A stretch of 64,000 nt of DNA from Sinorhizobium glycinis (GCF_001651865.1 NZ_LPUX01000055.1:124001-188000), one strand, 5' to 3'. Counted from the stretch's first letter, positions 17,958-25,797 are shown. A program made the numbers and translations. The notes: a model not told the origin generated them from the sequence alone.

Positions 17958-19118
17958 TCAGTGGTTGAGTTGCGGCGGTGCGGGATCGCCGTCCCCGTCG
18001 GGCATGGAATGCCCCTCGTGCCCTCCCATTCCTGGCATTTCGTGCTGCATCGTTTCATTGGCGCCGTCGGTACCCTGCGGCTCCTCCTGGCTGCGCGCCG
18101 GCGTTCCCGTCGCCGGATGCGTCGCGGCCGGCGCTCCCTCTCCCAGAGCGTGCCTGTTGTCGTATTCGAGCCGCTCGCGGTTCTCGGCACTTTCCTTGCC
18201 CGCACCGCCCATCGCGTCGATGTGCATCATCTCGTGCATGCACATCTTGCCGGGCGTGGCGCACAGGTTGAGGATCGCCTCGTAGAGGCCCGCTTCCACG
18301 GTGGCGAAGTAGCGCACCGGTTCCCGCTCGCTCGGCTTCTCAAGCTTCAGATAGCCATCGCGGTTGAGCGCGGTGCCCTGCGCCTTGACGCGAGCCACCC
18401 AGGCATCGAAGCCCTGCTGGTCGACGCCATGGAACTTGAAGCGCATGTGCGAGAAGCCGTCGCCGCTGTAATTTGCCGAGAAGCCCTCGTATTCGCCCGG
18501 CCTGTTGATGACGGCATGGAGCCTCGTCTGCATGCCGGGCATGGCGTAGACCTGGCCGGCCAGCGCCGGGACATAGAACGAGTTCATGACCGAGGACGCG
18601 GTGATCTTGAAGTCGATCGGGACGTCCACCGGCGCGGTGAGCTCGTTGACCGTCGCAATTCCCTGGTCCGGGTAGAAGAACAGCCATTTCCAATCGAGGG
18701 CGACGACCTCGACCGTGAGCGGCTTCGTGTCTGCCGGAACCGGCCGCGCCGCATCGAGCCGGTCGAGCGGCCGGTAGGGGTCGAGCTTGTGCGTGCTGAT
18801 CCAGGTGACGGCGCCGAGCGCGATGATGATCGCAAGCGGTGCCGACCAGATCACCACTTCCAGCGCTGTCGAATGATGCCATTCCGGATCATAGGTGGCA
18901 GCGGTGTTCGTTCGGCGGTACCGCCAGGCAAAGAGAAACGTCAGGAAGATCACCGGCACGATGATCAACAGCATCAGCACCGTCGAGATGACGATGAGAT
19001 CGCGCTGCTGCGCGGCGATGTCACCGGAGGGGGCCATGACCACCATGTTGCAGCTCGCAAGCAGCAGGAGCGGCGGCAAGAGGGCGACGCGGCGGGTAAA
19101 CTTCAGAAATGCTGGCAC
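17958..19118 (-). CDS. cyoA: Cytochrome o ubiquinol oxidase subunit II
   Basis: A 386-residue lipoprotein (lipobox LLASC, Cys23) with two TM helices (about residues 42-65 and 87-107) and a periplasmic cupredoxin domain that lacks a full CuA ligand set, as expected for a quinol oxidase. It is longer than the roughly 315-residue E. coli CyoA because of a C-terminal extension of about 65 residues that is proline-, histidine- and methionine-rich (HEMPGMGGHEGHSMPDGD). That tail might bind metal; this is inference. It is the first gene of cyoABCD. Confidence 0.95.
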   Translation of the reverse strand: MPAFLKFTRRVALLPPLLLLASCNMVVMAPSGDIAAQQRDLIVISTVLMLLIIVPVIFLTFLFAWRYRRTNTAATYDPEWHHSTALEVVIWSAPLAIIIALGAVTWISTHKLDPYRPLDRLDAARPVPADTKPLTVEVVALDWKWLFFYPDQGIATVNELTAPVDVPIDFKITASSVMNSFYVPALAGQVYAMPGMQTRLHAVINRPGEYEGFSANYSGDGFSHMRFKFHGVDQQGFDAWVARVKAQGTALNRDGYLKLEKPSEREPVRYFATVEAGLYEAILNLCATPGKMCMHEMMHIDAMGGAGKESAENRERLEYDNRHALGEGAPAATHPATGTPARSQEEPQGTDGANETMQHEMPGMGGHEGHSMPDGDGDPAPPQLNH

Positions 19119-19256
19119 TTCCCTGGGCCCTTTCTGATGACGATCGCCCTGCGACTAAAGTAGGAGTGGTTCAAACGGTATGAGGTTTTTGGTCGCACCG
19201 CAGCAATCTTGTGCATTGCGGCGCGAAATCGGGATAGTCGGCCACCGGTGGTCCTG

Positions 19257-19277
19257 TCCCGGAAGACCGGGATTTTT
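19257..19277 (+). terminator. Small hairpin plus T-run in the cyoA/MFS intergenic region
   Basis: TCCCGG and CCGGGA pair around AAGA and are followed by five T residues on the plus strand. No plus-strand gene ends here, so it may stop a short transcript or act as a leader attenuator for the MFS gene at 19391. The stem is only six pairs. Confidence 0.35.
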
Positions 19278-19390
19278 ACTACGGCAAGCCGCAATTTCGC
19301 AATTCAACACTTGATATGAGCCCGCGATTGATCAACATCCCCTTGAAGAGCCGCAGGGCGAGGCGGCTCCGAGTGGTGGGAGGCCTTTTC

Positions 19391-20731
19391 ATGAGCAGCG
19401 TGACGCAACAGTCCCTGGGGCCGTCGTCTTCCTCGATGGAGCGAGACGCGCGGCGCATTCACGACGACAGGCCCGTGTCGGCCGGCAACATCGCGATCGG
19501 TGTCGTCATCGGTCGCGCCGCCGAGTTTTTCGACTTCTTCGTTTACGGCATCGCCTCCGTCGTCGTCTTCCCGCAGCTTTTCTTTCCCTTCGCGCCCGAC
19601 CGACTGACCGCAACGCTCTATTCCTTCGCCATCTTTTCGCTGGCCTTCATCGCCCGCCCTGTCGGCTCCCTCGTCTTCATGGCGATCGACAGGACCTACG
19701 GCCGCGGCGTCAAGCTGACGATCGCCCTCTTCCTGCTCGGCGGCTCGACCGCCTCGATCGCCTTCCTGCCGGGCTATGAGACGCTCGGGGGATGGGCGAT
19801 AGTCATGCTGGCGATCTGCCGGCTGGGGCAGGGGTTCGCGCTCGGCGGCGCCTGGGACGGGCTCGCCTCACTGCTCGCGCTCAACGCACCGCAGCACCAC
19901 CGCGGTTGGTACGCGATGATCCCGCAGCTCGGTGCGCCGATCGGCTTCATGCTGGCGAGTGCGCTCTTTGCCTATTTCCTGATGTCCCTTTCCGAAGCCG
20001 ATTTCCTCGGCTGGGGATGGCGCTACCCGTTCTTCGTCGCCTTCGCGATCAATGTCGTCGCCCTCTTCACGCGGCTGCGCCTTGTGATGACCAAGGAATT
20101 CGGAACGCTCCTGGAGGAGCACGAGCTGCAGGCAAGGCGCGTCACCGAAGTGCTGCGATTGCATGGACGCAACGTGCTTATCGGCGCCTTCGTGCCGCTT
20201 GCAAGCTTCGCGCTCTTCCATCTCGTCACTGTGTTTCCGCTCGGCTGGGTTGAGATCTACACGGATCATGGCGCGAGCTCGTTCCTGATGGTCCAGTTCG
20301 TGGGAGCCTTCTGCGGCATCCTCGCCATAGTCGCCTCGGGGCTCGTTGCCGACCGGATCGGCCGCCGTTACCACCTCGGCGTCTGTGCGGTGCTGATCGC
20401 GATTTTCAGCTTCATCGCTCCTATGCTGCTTGAGGCCGGCGCCACCGGCAGGAATGCATTCGTGATCGTCGGCTTCAGCCTTCTGGGCCTGTCTTTCGGC
20501 CAGGCCGCCGGTGCTGTCGCATCACGCTTCGGCCGTGCCTATCGCTACACGGGCGCTGCGCTGACCTCCGACCTGTCCTGGCTGATCGGGGCGGGCTTCG
20601 CGCCGCTCGTGGCGCTGGGTCTGACCAGCCGCTTTGGCTTGGCCTTTGCAGGCTATTATCTGCTGTCCGGCGCCCTCTGCACCGTTGCCGCGCTGATTTT
20701 CAGCAAGACGCTGGAGATCAACAACGACTAA
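19391..20731 (+). CDS. MFS transporter, metabolite:H+ symporter type
   Basis: A 446-residue protein with about 12 TM helices. It opens GVVIGRAAEFFDFFVYGIAS, the usual TM1 of the metabolite:proton symporter (MHS) group, and has the loop 2-3 motif as DRTYGRGVKL and a second half-motif VADRIGRRYHLGV. GGGAGG precedes the ATG at 19391; a frame open from 19316 is less likely. It is divergent from cyoABCD. The substrate is unknown; organic acids or osmolytes are typical for the group. Its stop codon lies at the edge of a RIME repeat. Confidence 0.88.
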   Translation: MSSVTQQSLGPSSSSMERDARRIHDDRPVSAGNIAIGVVIGRAAEFFDFFVYGIASVVVFPQLFFPFAPDRLTATLYSFAIFSLAFIARPVGSLVFMAIDRTYGRGVKLTIALFLLGGSTASIAFLPGYETLGGWAIVMLAICRLGQGFALGGAWDGLASLLALNAPQHHRGWYAMIPQLGAPIGFMLASALFAYFLMSLSEADFLGWGWRYPFFVAFAINVVALFTRLRLVMTKEFGTLLEEHELQARRVTEVLRLHGRNVLIGAFVPLASFALFHLVTVFPLGWVEIYTDHGASSFLMVQFVGAFCGILAIVASGLVADRIGRRYHLGVCAVLIAIFSFIAPMLLEAGATGRNAFVIVGFSLLGLSFGQAAGAVASRFGRAYRYTGAALTSDLSWLIGAGFAPLVALGLTSRFGLAFAGYYLLSGALCTVAALIFSKTLEINND

Positions 20732-20828
20732 AGCGCGTCGCTTTCAAACGGATTCACGCGACGCGCTTTAGGTCTTTGTTTTTATGTCGGTGTCCCAAAA
20801 CCGCTGCACAGTTTTGGGCGACATGTAT
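20729..20828. repeat. RIME1-type mosaic element
   Basis: Two palindromes in tandem: AAAGCGCGTCGC...GCGACGCGCTTT and ATGTCGGTGTCCCAAAACCG...TTTTGGGCGACATGTA. This two-stem architecture matches the Rhizobium-specific intergenic mosaic element. Its edge contains the TAA stop of the MFS gene. Confidence 0.85.
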
Positions 20829-20940
20829 TAGGCAGCCGTCGTCGCGGCTCGCGATCTGACGGCATGCCCGGCCAGAAAGGGCGTGTTACACTCCTGGTTC
20901 GGTGAAACGGCTGGCCCTCTTTGACGGCCGAAAGGAGAAC

Positions 20941-22266
20941 ATGCCCTCGTCTGACAGCCTGCTCGATGTCCTCGGCATCATGGCGGTGTTCTTGCTCGTT
21001 GCTGCGAACGGCTTCTTCGTCGCGGCCGAATTCTCCCTGGTTTCGGTTCGTCGCAGCCGCGTCGCGGAACTGGTCACTCAGAAACGGATGAATGCGACCG
21101 CTCTTCGACGCGCCGTCGACAATCTCGACGCCAATCTCGCCGCAACGCAGCTCGGCATCACCATCTCGTCGCTCGCCCTCGGCTGGATCGGCGAACCAGC
21201 TCTCGCCCATCTGATCGAGCCTTTGCTCGCCATACTGCCGCAGTTCTGGGCCACGGCCGGATCGCACGCGATCGCCGTGGTGATCTCCTTTGTCATCATC
21301 ACCGCTCTTCATATCGTGCTTGGCGAGTTGGCGCCGAAGAGCCTGGCGCTGCAGCGCAGCGAGGGCACCGCGCTTGCAGTCGTGCGGCCGCTTGCTCTCT
21401 TCCTGTTTCTGCTTCGACCGGCCATCCTTGTACTGAATGGCCTTGGCAATCTGGTGCTGCGTCTGGCGGGCTTAAGTCCTGGAGCGGGCGAGGCCTCGCT
21501 GCACTCCCCTGCGGAACTCAAGCTCATAGTCGCGGAGAGCCATCAGGCCGGGCTCCTCGATGAAGCCCAGCAGGAACTTGTGCAACGTATCTTCAGCATT
21601 GGCGATCGCCGGATTTCCGATTTCATGACGCCGCGCGTCGATGTCGATTGGATCGATGCCGACGATCCTCCGGCGGAAATACTCAGGACGATCCGGGACT
21701 GTCGACACGAGCAATTGCTGATCGGCAGGGGCAATATCGACGAGCCGATCGGCATGGTGCTGAAGAAGGACCTGCTCGATCAATCGCTCGACGGCAAGCC
21801 GGTCAATCCGTTCGGCGTCATTCGCGAACCGTTGATCCTGCATGAGGCAACGCCGGTTTTCCGTGTCCTCGAGCGGTTCAAGTCTGCGCCCGTTCGCCTC
21901 GCGACGATCGTCGACGAGTATGGAAGCCTCGAAGGGATCGTCACCCAGACGGATCTCCTGGAGGCGATCGCCGGCGAGCTGCCGGATTTGGAGGCGGAAG
22001 AGCGGACGGTGGTCGAACGCGAGGACGGGTCTCTCCTCATCGACGGCATGATGCCGGCCCATGACGCCTTCGACAGGCTGAAGCTCCACGAACGGCCCCA
22101 GGACGGCGGCTATCACACGATTGCGGGTTTTGCACTGCACATCCTCGGGCATCTGCCCGATGTGGGCGAATGCTTCGAATTCGATGGCTGGAGATTCGAG
22201 ATCATCGACATGGACGGCAGACGGATCGACAAGATCCTGGCCACCAGCCTCGCCGACGTGGAATAG
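20941..22266 (+). CDS. CNNM/CorC-family membrane protein with CBS pair (hemolysin-like)
   Basis: A 441-residue protein with an N-terminal DUF21/CNNM membrane domain of about four helices (LGIMAVFLLVAANGFFVAAE, ALHIVLGELAPKSLALQR). A cytosolic CBS pair (about residues 210-330, with DFMTPRVDVDWID and TIVDEYGSLEGIVTQTDLLE) and a C-terminal CorC/HlyC domain follow. The family is linked to magnesium or other cation homeostasis, older annotations calling it hemolysin. AAAGGAGAAC precedes the ATG at 20941. It stands alone before the stress-linked gene block. Confidence 0.9.
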   Translation: MPSSDSLLDVLGIMAVFLLVAANGFFVAAEFSLVSVRRSRVAELVTQKRMNATALRRAVDNLDANLAATQLGITISSLALGWIGEPALAHLIEPLLAILPQFWATAGSHAIAVVISFVIITALHIVLGELAPKSLALQRSEGTALAVVRPLALFLFLLRPAILVLNGLGNLVLRLAGLSPGAGEASLHSPAELKLIVAESHQAGLLDEAQQELVQRIFSIGDRRISDFMTPRVDVDWIDADDPPAEILRTIRDCRHEQLLIGRGNIDEPIGMVLKKDLLDQSLDGKPVNPFGVIREPLILHEATPVFRVLERFKSAPVRLATIVDEYGSLEGIVTQTDLLEAIAGELPDLEAEERTVVEREDGSLLIDGMMPAHDAFDRLKLHERPQDGGYHTIAGFALHILGHLPDVGECFEFDGWRFEIIDMDGRRIDKILATSLADVE

Positions 22267-22292
22267 ACGTCCCACATCCTGGCGACGATCGC

Positions 22293-22317
22293 GGAACATA
22301 ATCGAATCTCGCCGGTT
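22293..22317 (+). promoter_or_regulatory. RpoE2/EcfG-type promoter upstream of the DUF3008 gene
   Basis: GGAAC at 22293-22297 is followed by 18 bases and TT at 22316-22317, fitting the S. meliloti RpoE2 pattern GGAAC-N18/19-TT. The DUF3008 gene starts at 22407 in the matching orientation. Confidence 0.65.
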
Positions 22318-22406
22318 CCGAAGGCATTCATCGATCGCCGGAGCGGAGTGTCGCAAGATCGGCGGCTCTTTCCTGCCGTCCGGGACGCATGAACGGAGGA
22401 AGAGAG

Positions 22407-22595
22407 ATGCCGGCAAAATCGAAGGCGCAGCAGAAGGCGGCCGGTGCCGCGCTCGCCGCAAAGCGCGGCGACATGAAGAAGAGCGAACTCAAGGGAGCGT
22501 CCAAAAGCATGGCCGATTCCATGAGCGAGAAGGAGCTCAAGGAAATGGCCTCGACCAAGCGCAAGGGCAAGAAGGAACACGTTTCGAAGTCTTGA
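22407..22595 (+). CDS. DUF3008-family small basic protein
   Basis: A 62-residue, lysine- and alanine-rich protein (MPAKSKAQQKAAGAALAAKR; MSEKELKEMASTKRKGKKEH) of the DUF3008 type, which is often found among alphaproteobacterial stress-induced genes. GGAGGAAGAGAG precedes the ATG. The product is likely soluble and perhaps nucleic-acid associated given its charge, but no function is known. An RpoE2-type promoter lies about 90 bases upstream. Confidence 0.82.
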   Translation: MPAKSKAQQKAAGAALAAKRGDMKKSELKGASKSMADSMSEKELKEMASTKRKGKKEHVSKS

Positions 22596-22795
22596 GCGCG
22601 CCCTTGAGGCCGATTTGCCGCTCCTGTCCCGGCGTCGCGAATCTTCGGCCGGAGAAGATCCGGTGGCGCCGCCGGCGGCAAAGATGTTCTAAATACAAGG
22701 GGATACGGTTTTCGCGTCGGCTTCGTTTTGGTGATTTACACCGGGAAGCGGGGACCATATTTTAGGTTCGGCACCTCGGTAAGAAGGACGGACGA

Positions 22796-22954
22796 ATGAG
22801 CGAAACCAAAGCCCGTGCAGATGCGGACGCAGACATGGCCGTCGAGGAGCGGATCGCATTCCTGTTGGGCAAGATCGAGAAGGAGCCGGTGCCGCAGCGG
22901 CTGCTTGAACTGGCCCAGCAGTTGCAGGAAGCGCTCAACGCCCGCAAGAAATGA
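22796..22954 (+). CDS. NepR-like anti-sigma factor
   Basis: A 52-residue product. Residues 15-49 read as two amphipathic helices joined by the segment EKEPVPQRLLELAQQLQEAL. The EPVPxRLLxL core is the signature of NepR, the anti-sigma factor that holds EcfG-type sigma factors inactive until PhyR is phosphorylated. GAAGGACGG gives a good ribosome-binding site. The gene runs convergently to the EcfG-type sigma gene, with only 20 bases between the stops. Assignment rests on this motif and on context; the protein is shorter than some NepR proteins. Confidence 0.75.
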   Translation: MSETKARADADADMAVEERIAFLLGKIEKEPVPQRLLELAQQLQEALNARKK

Positions 22955-22974
22955 CCGGGTACGGCGCCGATCTT

Positions 22975-23496
22975 CTAGTTCAGGGGGTTTCCATGCATCT
23001 GCACGGTCAACTCATCGCGAGCGCGGCTTAGCCGGCTCTTGATCGTTCCGATCGCGCAATCGCAAATATCGGCTGCCTCTTTGTAGCTCATGCCGAAACC
23101 AGCAACGAGCACCAGAACTTCGCGGTGTTCGGGAGAAAGACATCCCAAGGCTGTCCGAAGCTCGCCGTTGAGCACGGACCACTCCTGGGAGGGAGCTGTC
23201 GGGATCGGCAGTTCCGCGCAGTTCGTGCTTCCGGGGCCCTCGCGCGTGCGGATCTTGTATTGGGTGCGGAAAGCATTTCGCATGATCGTGAACAGCCAGG
23301 ATTTGAGGCTGGTGCCCGGTGCGAACTGATCGATGCTGCGCAGGGCGCGAAGCAGCGTTTCTTGCACCAGATCGTCGGCCTCGAATGAAGCCGACGTAAA
23401 AGTCCGGGCAAAGGCCCGCAATGCGGGTATCAGGTCCACGACCTGCTCTTCAATTTGCGGTGATGGCTGCGACGCGTGACCGGCGGTGGCAGGCAT
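22975..23496 (-). CDS. rpoE5: ECF sigma factor of the EcfG/RpoE2 type
   Basis: A 173-residue sigma factor with region 2 (LVQETLLRALRSIDQF, TSLKSWLFTIMRNAFRTQY) and region 4 (SPEHREVLVLVAGFGMSYKE, GTIKSRLSRARDELTV). The match to general-stress EcfG sigma factors is strong, especially PALRAFAR, ADDLVQETL and PGTSLKSWLFTI. On S. meliloti pSymB, rpoE5 lies near cyoABCD and is under RpoE2 control, so this is probably its counterpart; the symbol rests on recalled context, not on a search. An RpoE2-type promoter upstream fits control by a sigma of the same class. Confidence 0.88.
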   Translation of the reverse strand: MPATAGHASQPSPQIEEQVVDLIPALRAFARTFTSASFEADDLVQETLLRALRSIDQFAPGTSLKSWLFTIMRNAFRTQYKIRTREGPGSTNCAELPIPTAPSQEWSVLNGELRTALGCLSPEHREVLVLVAGFGMSYKEAADICDCAIGTIKSRLSRARDELTVQMHGNPLN

Positions 23497-23548
23497 ATCG
23501 AATATCGCCCTTCTGGCCCGTGAGTATTTTTTTGGTGACGCGAAGGAA

Positions 23549-23573
23549 AATGCCTGTCCGCGGTTTTGGTTCC
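23549..23573 (-). promoter_or_regulatory. RpoE2/EcfG-type promoter of the sigma-factor gene
   Basis: On the minus strand GGAAC (23573-23569) is followed by 18 bases and TT (23550-23549). The expected transcript start is about 45 bases upstream of the sigma gene's ATG at 23496. The element begins GGAACCAAAA, shared with three other sites nearby. Confidence 0.7.
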
Positions 23574-23736
23574 TAGCGAGGCGGACAAATCAAGGCGGTT
23601 GGCCCCGACACAGCGTTGATATCGCCCGTACACCAACTGGCTGCCACCACTTGTCCCGCGTCTTTTCTGCTTGGCCGAGATCTCGCTATCTCCTGATTGA
23701 CGAAGGTGTTCTCCTCGGAACAGCCAAGCGGCCGCG

Positions 23737-23762
23737 GGAACCAAACGCCTTGGCTCCCGGTT
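23737..23762 (+). promoter_or_regulatory. RpoE2/EcfG-type promoter upstream of the DUF1236 gene
   Basis: GGAAC (23737-23741), 19 bases, then TT (23761-23762), followed closely by the gene at 23789. It starts GGAACCAAA like the sigma gene's own promoter about 170 bases away on the opposite strand. Confidence 0.68.
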
Positions 23763-23788
23763 GGGTAGACGTTAGGAAGGAGAAAACC

Positions 23789-24067
23789 ATGAAGAAAATT
23801 GTCTTGATTTGTGCCGCCCTCATGTTCCCTGCATCGGCGATCGCCCAGACGACCGTCGTGCTGCCGGGCGAGGTCAGGACCTATGTTCTCGAGCAGAAGA
23901 CGCCGTCTGTGACTTTTGAGGGCGAGCTCGTCGTTGGACAGCCGCTGCCGGAAACCGTCGAGATCCATACGATTCCCGATCAGCCGGATTTTGCCTACGC
24001 GATCGTGAACGAAAAGCGCGTGATCATTAATCCGAAGACCCGCGCGGTGGTGGAGGTCGTCCAGTAA
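23789..24067 (+). CDS. DUF1236-family exported protein
   Basis: A 92-residue protein with a signal peptide (residues 1-19, ending ASAIAQ). The short mature domain contains VRTYVLEQKTPSVTF and YAIVNEKRVIINPKTRAVVE, the pattern of DUF1236 proteins of Rhizobiales. AGGAAGGAG sits in front of the ATG at 23789. It has an RpoE2-type promoter and a strong terminator after it, so it is probably a monocistronic stress-induced periplasmic protein. Function unknown. Confidence 0.82.
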   Translation: MKKIVLICAALMFPASAIAQTTVVLPGEVRTYVLEQKTPSVTFEGELVVGQPLPETVEIHTIPDQPDFAYAIVNEKRVIINPKTRAVVEVVQ

Positions 24068-24077
24068 CTTCAAGAGG

Positions 24078-24113
24078 GCGGCATGGCGGACCACCTCCAT
24101 GCCGCTTTTTCTT
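24078..24113 (+). terminator. Rho-independent terminator after the DUF1236 gene
   Basis: GCGGCATGG (24078-24086) pairs with CCATGCCGC (24097-24105) over nine bases and is followed by TTTTTCTTG. It begins 11 bases after the DUF1236 stop codon. Confidence 0.85.
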
Positions 24114-24142
24114 GTCTTTTACGCAACGATAGTGAGGCAACC

Positions 24143-24409
24143 ATGCAGAATGTCGAATTTCAGCTGGCGGCCCACCGGGAAATCCTGATCGCCGTCCTCT
24201 CGGCCCTGGTGCGCCACGAGGATGTGTGGCCGGAGATCAATCGTGTCCTCGACGAGGTCCGGATCGTGCAGGATCATGAAGAAGATCCGGGGATCGTGCC
24301 TTCCGAGGCTTTTGCGAAGCAGAATGCCATGACCGCGGAGATTACCTCCATTCTTCGGGCCGCCACGATGCGCGCGGCGCTGGATCCGGAGGCGCATCAG
24401 ACCACTTAA
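24143..24409 (+). CDS. Small hypothetical protein
   Basis: An 88-residue, soluble, mostly helical protein (FQLAAHREILIAVLSALVRH; AEITSILRAATMRAALDPEA) that I do not recognise. The ATG at 24143 has GTGAGG upstream. It lies between the DUF1236 terminator and an RpoE2-type promoter and shows no promoter of that type itself, so it may depend on read-through or another promoter. Confidence 0.6.
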   Translation: MQNVEFQLAAHREILIAVLSALVRHEDVWPEINRVLDEVRIVQDHEEDPGIVPSEAFAKQNAMTAEITSILRAATMRAALDPEAHQTT

Positions 24410-24434
24410 GCAGGAAAGCCGAGAAAATTTGTAG

Positions 24435-24460
24435 GGAACCGCACTCTCTGTTCGCGCGTT
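24435..24460 (+). promoter_or_regulatory. RpoE2/EcfG-type promoter of the 24518-25477 gene unit
   Basis: GGAAC (24435-24439), 19 bases, then TT (24459-24460). The overlapping genes at 24518, 24711 and 25196 follow on the same strand. Confidence 0.65.
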
Positions 24461-24517
24461 AACTCAAAGTCCGCGGTTTTTGCCGCGGCGGTCCACGTCA
24501 ACAGAAGGGATTGAATC

Positions 24518-24724
24518 GTGCGACAACGAGTGAAGAAAATGCGTCCGAGGTTTGCTCGGCCGCCGGAAAATCCAAATCCCAGCAAGAAGGCGCCACGGAA
24601 CTCATGGCAACCGCAGGTCACCGTGCCGCATCAGGTCGATCTCTCGCTGAAGAAGACGCCGGATGAGGAAATCGCGGTGCCGGCCTCGGTCAACGGCAGG
24701 AGCCTCATAGATGGACGGCCCTGA
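24518..24724 (+). CDS. Small basic hypothetical protein
   Basis: A 68-residue product from a GTG, rich in Arg, Lys and Pro (MRPRFARPPENPNPSKKAP), with no recognised domain and no membrane segment. GAAGGGA lies about ten bases upstream of the GTG. Its end overlaps the ATG of the CBS gene by 14 bases, so translation is coupled. An RpoE2-type promoter sits about 60 bases upstream. It may be a leader gene; a real product is plausible but unproven. Confidence 0.5.
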   Translation: MRQRVKKMRPRFARPPENPNPSKKAPRNSWQPQVTVPHQVDLSLKKTPDEEIAVPASVNGRSLIDGRP

Positions 24725-25208
24725 AGACAAGGCGCCTATGGATAAGGCGATGCGCGTCCGCGACGTGATGTCCCGCCAGATCTATACGGTTTCGCCGACG
24801 GACACGGCGCAGTCCGTCGCGCGGCTGATGAAGGAGACCGGAGTGGGCGCATTGCCTGTGGAGGTTCCCGGGGTCGGTACGATCCTCGGAATCGTCACCG
24901 ATCGCGACATCCTCACGTCGGTCGTCGCGCAGGGACGATCGACATCGACGGCGGTGTTCGAGTTCATGACGGTGGCGGCTGAATCCTGCGAGGAAGGAGA
25001 CAGCATCCTGCTCGCCGCTCAGAAGATGCATGATCTGAGGATACGGCAGCTCGTCGTGGTGGACGAAAAGCGTCACGCCGCCGGCATCATCGCGCTGGCG
25101 GACATCACTCGCGTGAGCCCGGAGCTCGGCGGCCTCGTGCTTGACGGCATGTCCCGCCACGAGCCGGCGAGCCAGCAGCTTGAAGGGATGTCGCCATGCC
25201 CGGCCTGA
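24711..25208 (+). CDS. CBS-domain-pair protein
   Basis: A 165-residue protein made almost entirely of two CBS motifs: VRDVMSRQIYTVSPTDTAQS to GILGIVTDRDILTSVV-like sequence, then VFEFMTVAAESCEEGDSILL to RQLVVVDEKRHAAGIIALAD. Such stand-alone CBS pairs bind adenine nucleotides and sense energy state. It starts at an ATG with AGGAG upstream, overlaps the preceding small gene by 14 bases and the following DUF982 gene by 13, so the three form one stress-linked unit. Confidence 0.88.
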   Translation: MDGPEDKAPMDKAMRVRDVMSRQIYTVSPTDTAQSVARLMKETGVGALPVEVPGVGTILGIVTDRDILTSVVAQGRSTSTAVFEFMTVAAESCEEGDSILLAAQKMHDLRIRQLVVVDEKRHAAGIIALADITRVSPELGGLVLDGMSRHEPASQQLEGMSPCPA

Positions 25209-25477
25209 CGCAGGACCGCCTATGGAGCGAAGCTGTGATCCTGGAGGCTCCGAACCGCGTGCTTCGTGTGCAAAGCACGCGTGATGCGCTTCTTTGCCTG
25301 AAGAACCATTGGCCACCGCCGGAGGGAAACGGCAGCGCGAGGAGCGATGCACTCGCCGCCTGTGACCGCGTGATCGAGGGGCAGGACGAACCGGATGTCG
25401 CCCGCGCTGCCTTCATCAAGGCGGCCGAGGAGGCGCACTTCGCGGTCCACAGCTGGACGGGGCGTGAAGGCGCCTAA
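25196..25477 (+). CDS. DUF982-family protein, copy 1
   Basis: A 93-residue protein with the DUF982 pattern: an N-terminal strand region (VILEAPNRVLRVQSTRDALL), a CLKNHWPPPEG segment and a C-terminal helix VARAAFIKAAEEAHFAVHSW. DUF982 proteins are small and largely restricted to Rhizobiales; their function is unknown. Its ATG lies inside the end of the CBS gene with GAAGGG upstream. Two further DUF982 genes lie within 4 kb. Confidence 0.85.
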   Translation: MPGLTQDRLWSEAVILEAPNRVLRVQSTRDALLCLKNHWPPPEGNGSARSDALAACDRVIEGQDEPDVARAAFIKAAEEAHFAVHSWTGREGA

Positions 25478-25488
25478 AGGCGGCGTGG

Positions 25489-25797
25489 TCATGTTCTGCT
25501 GTCGGATCGGTTTCGTCCGGCGGCAGGCGCCTCGTAACGGCGCACCATCGCGGCCTGGACCTCCATCTGGAACGCCAGCACCTGGCGGCGGATTTCATTT
25601 TCCCGGAGGCCAAGCTGCGAAAGCTCATCGGCAAGCTTGCGGCACTCTGCTTTCCAGAACTGCAGAGCGGCGTCTCCATGGATGCGATCGAGCTCGCGGG
25701 CGCAACGATCGATCTCTCCGGTACGCGCCTCAAGGGGAAAGGCGACGATCCCGCCGGCTTTGAACACAATCGTCCGCTCGTTCACGTCAGCTTCCAT
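25489..25797 (-). CDS. DUF6074-like small protein
   Basis: A 102-residue soluble protein with VFKAGGIVAFPLEARTGEID, then ELDRIHGDAALQFWKAECRK and LRENEIRRQVLAFQMEVQAA, a layout seen in small Rhizobiales proteins of the DUF6074 kind. The ATG at 25797 is preferred over an upstream frame. It is convergent with the DUF982 gene, the stops being 12 bases apart. Function unknown. Confidence 0.72.
   Translation of the reverse strand: MEADVNERTIVFKAGGIVAFPLEARTGEIDRCARELDRIHGDAALQFWKAECRKLADELSQLGLRENEIRRQVLAFQMEVQAAMVRRYEAPAAGRNRSDSRT

Noticed and set aside
15911-17968. 685-codon open frame on the plus strand
   Set aside because: It mirrors cyoB and encodes an unnaturally charged, low-complexity product, so it is a shadow frame.
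25569-25594. GGAAC-N19-TT match on the plus strand
   Set aside because: It lies antisense inside the 25489-25797 gene with nothing suitable downstream; treated as a chance match.
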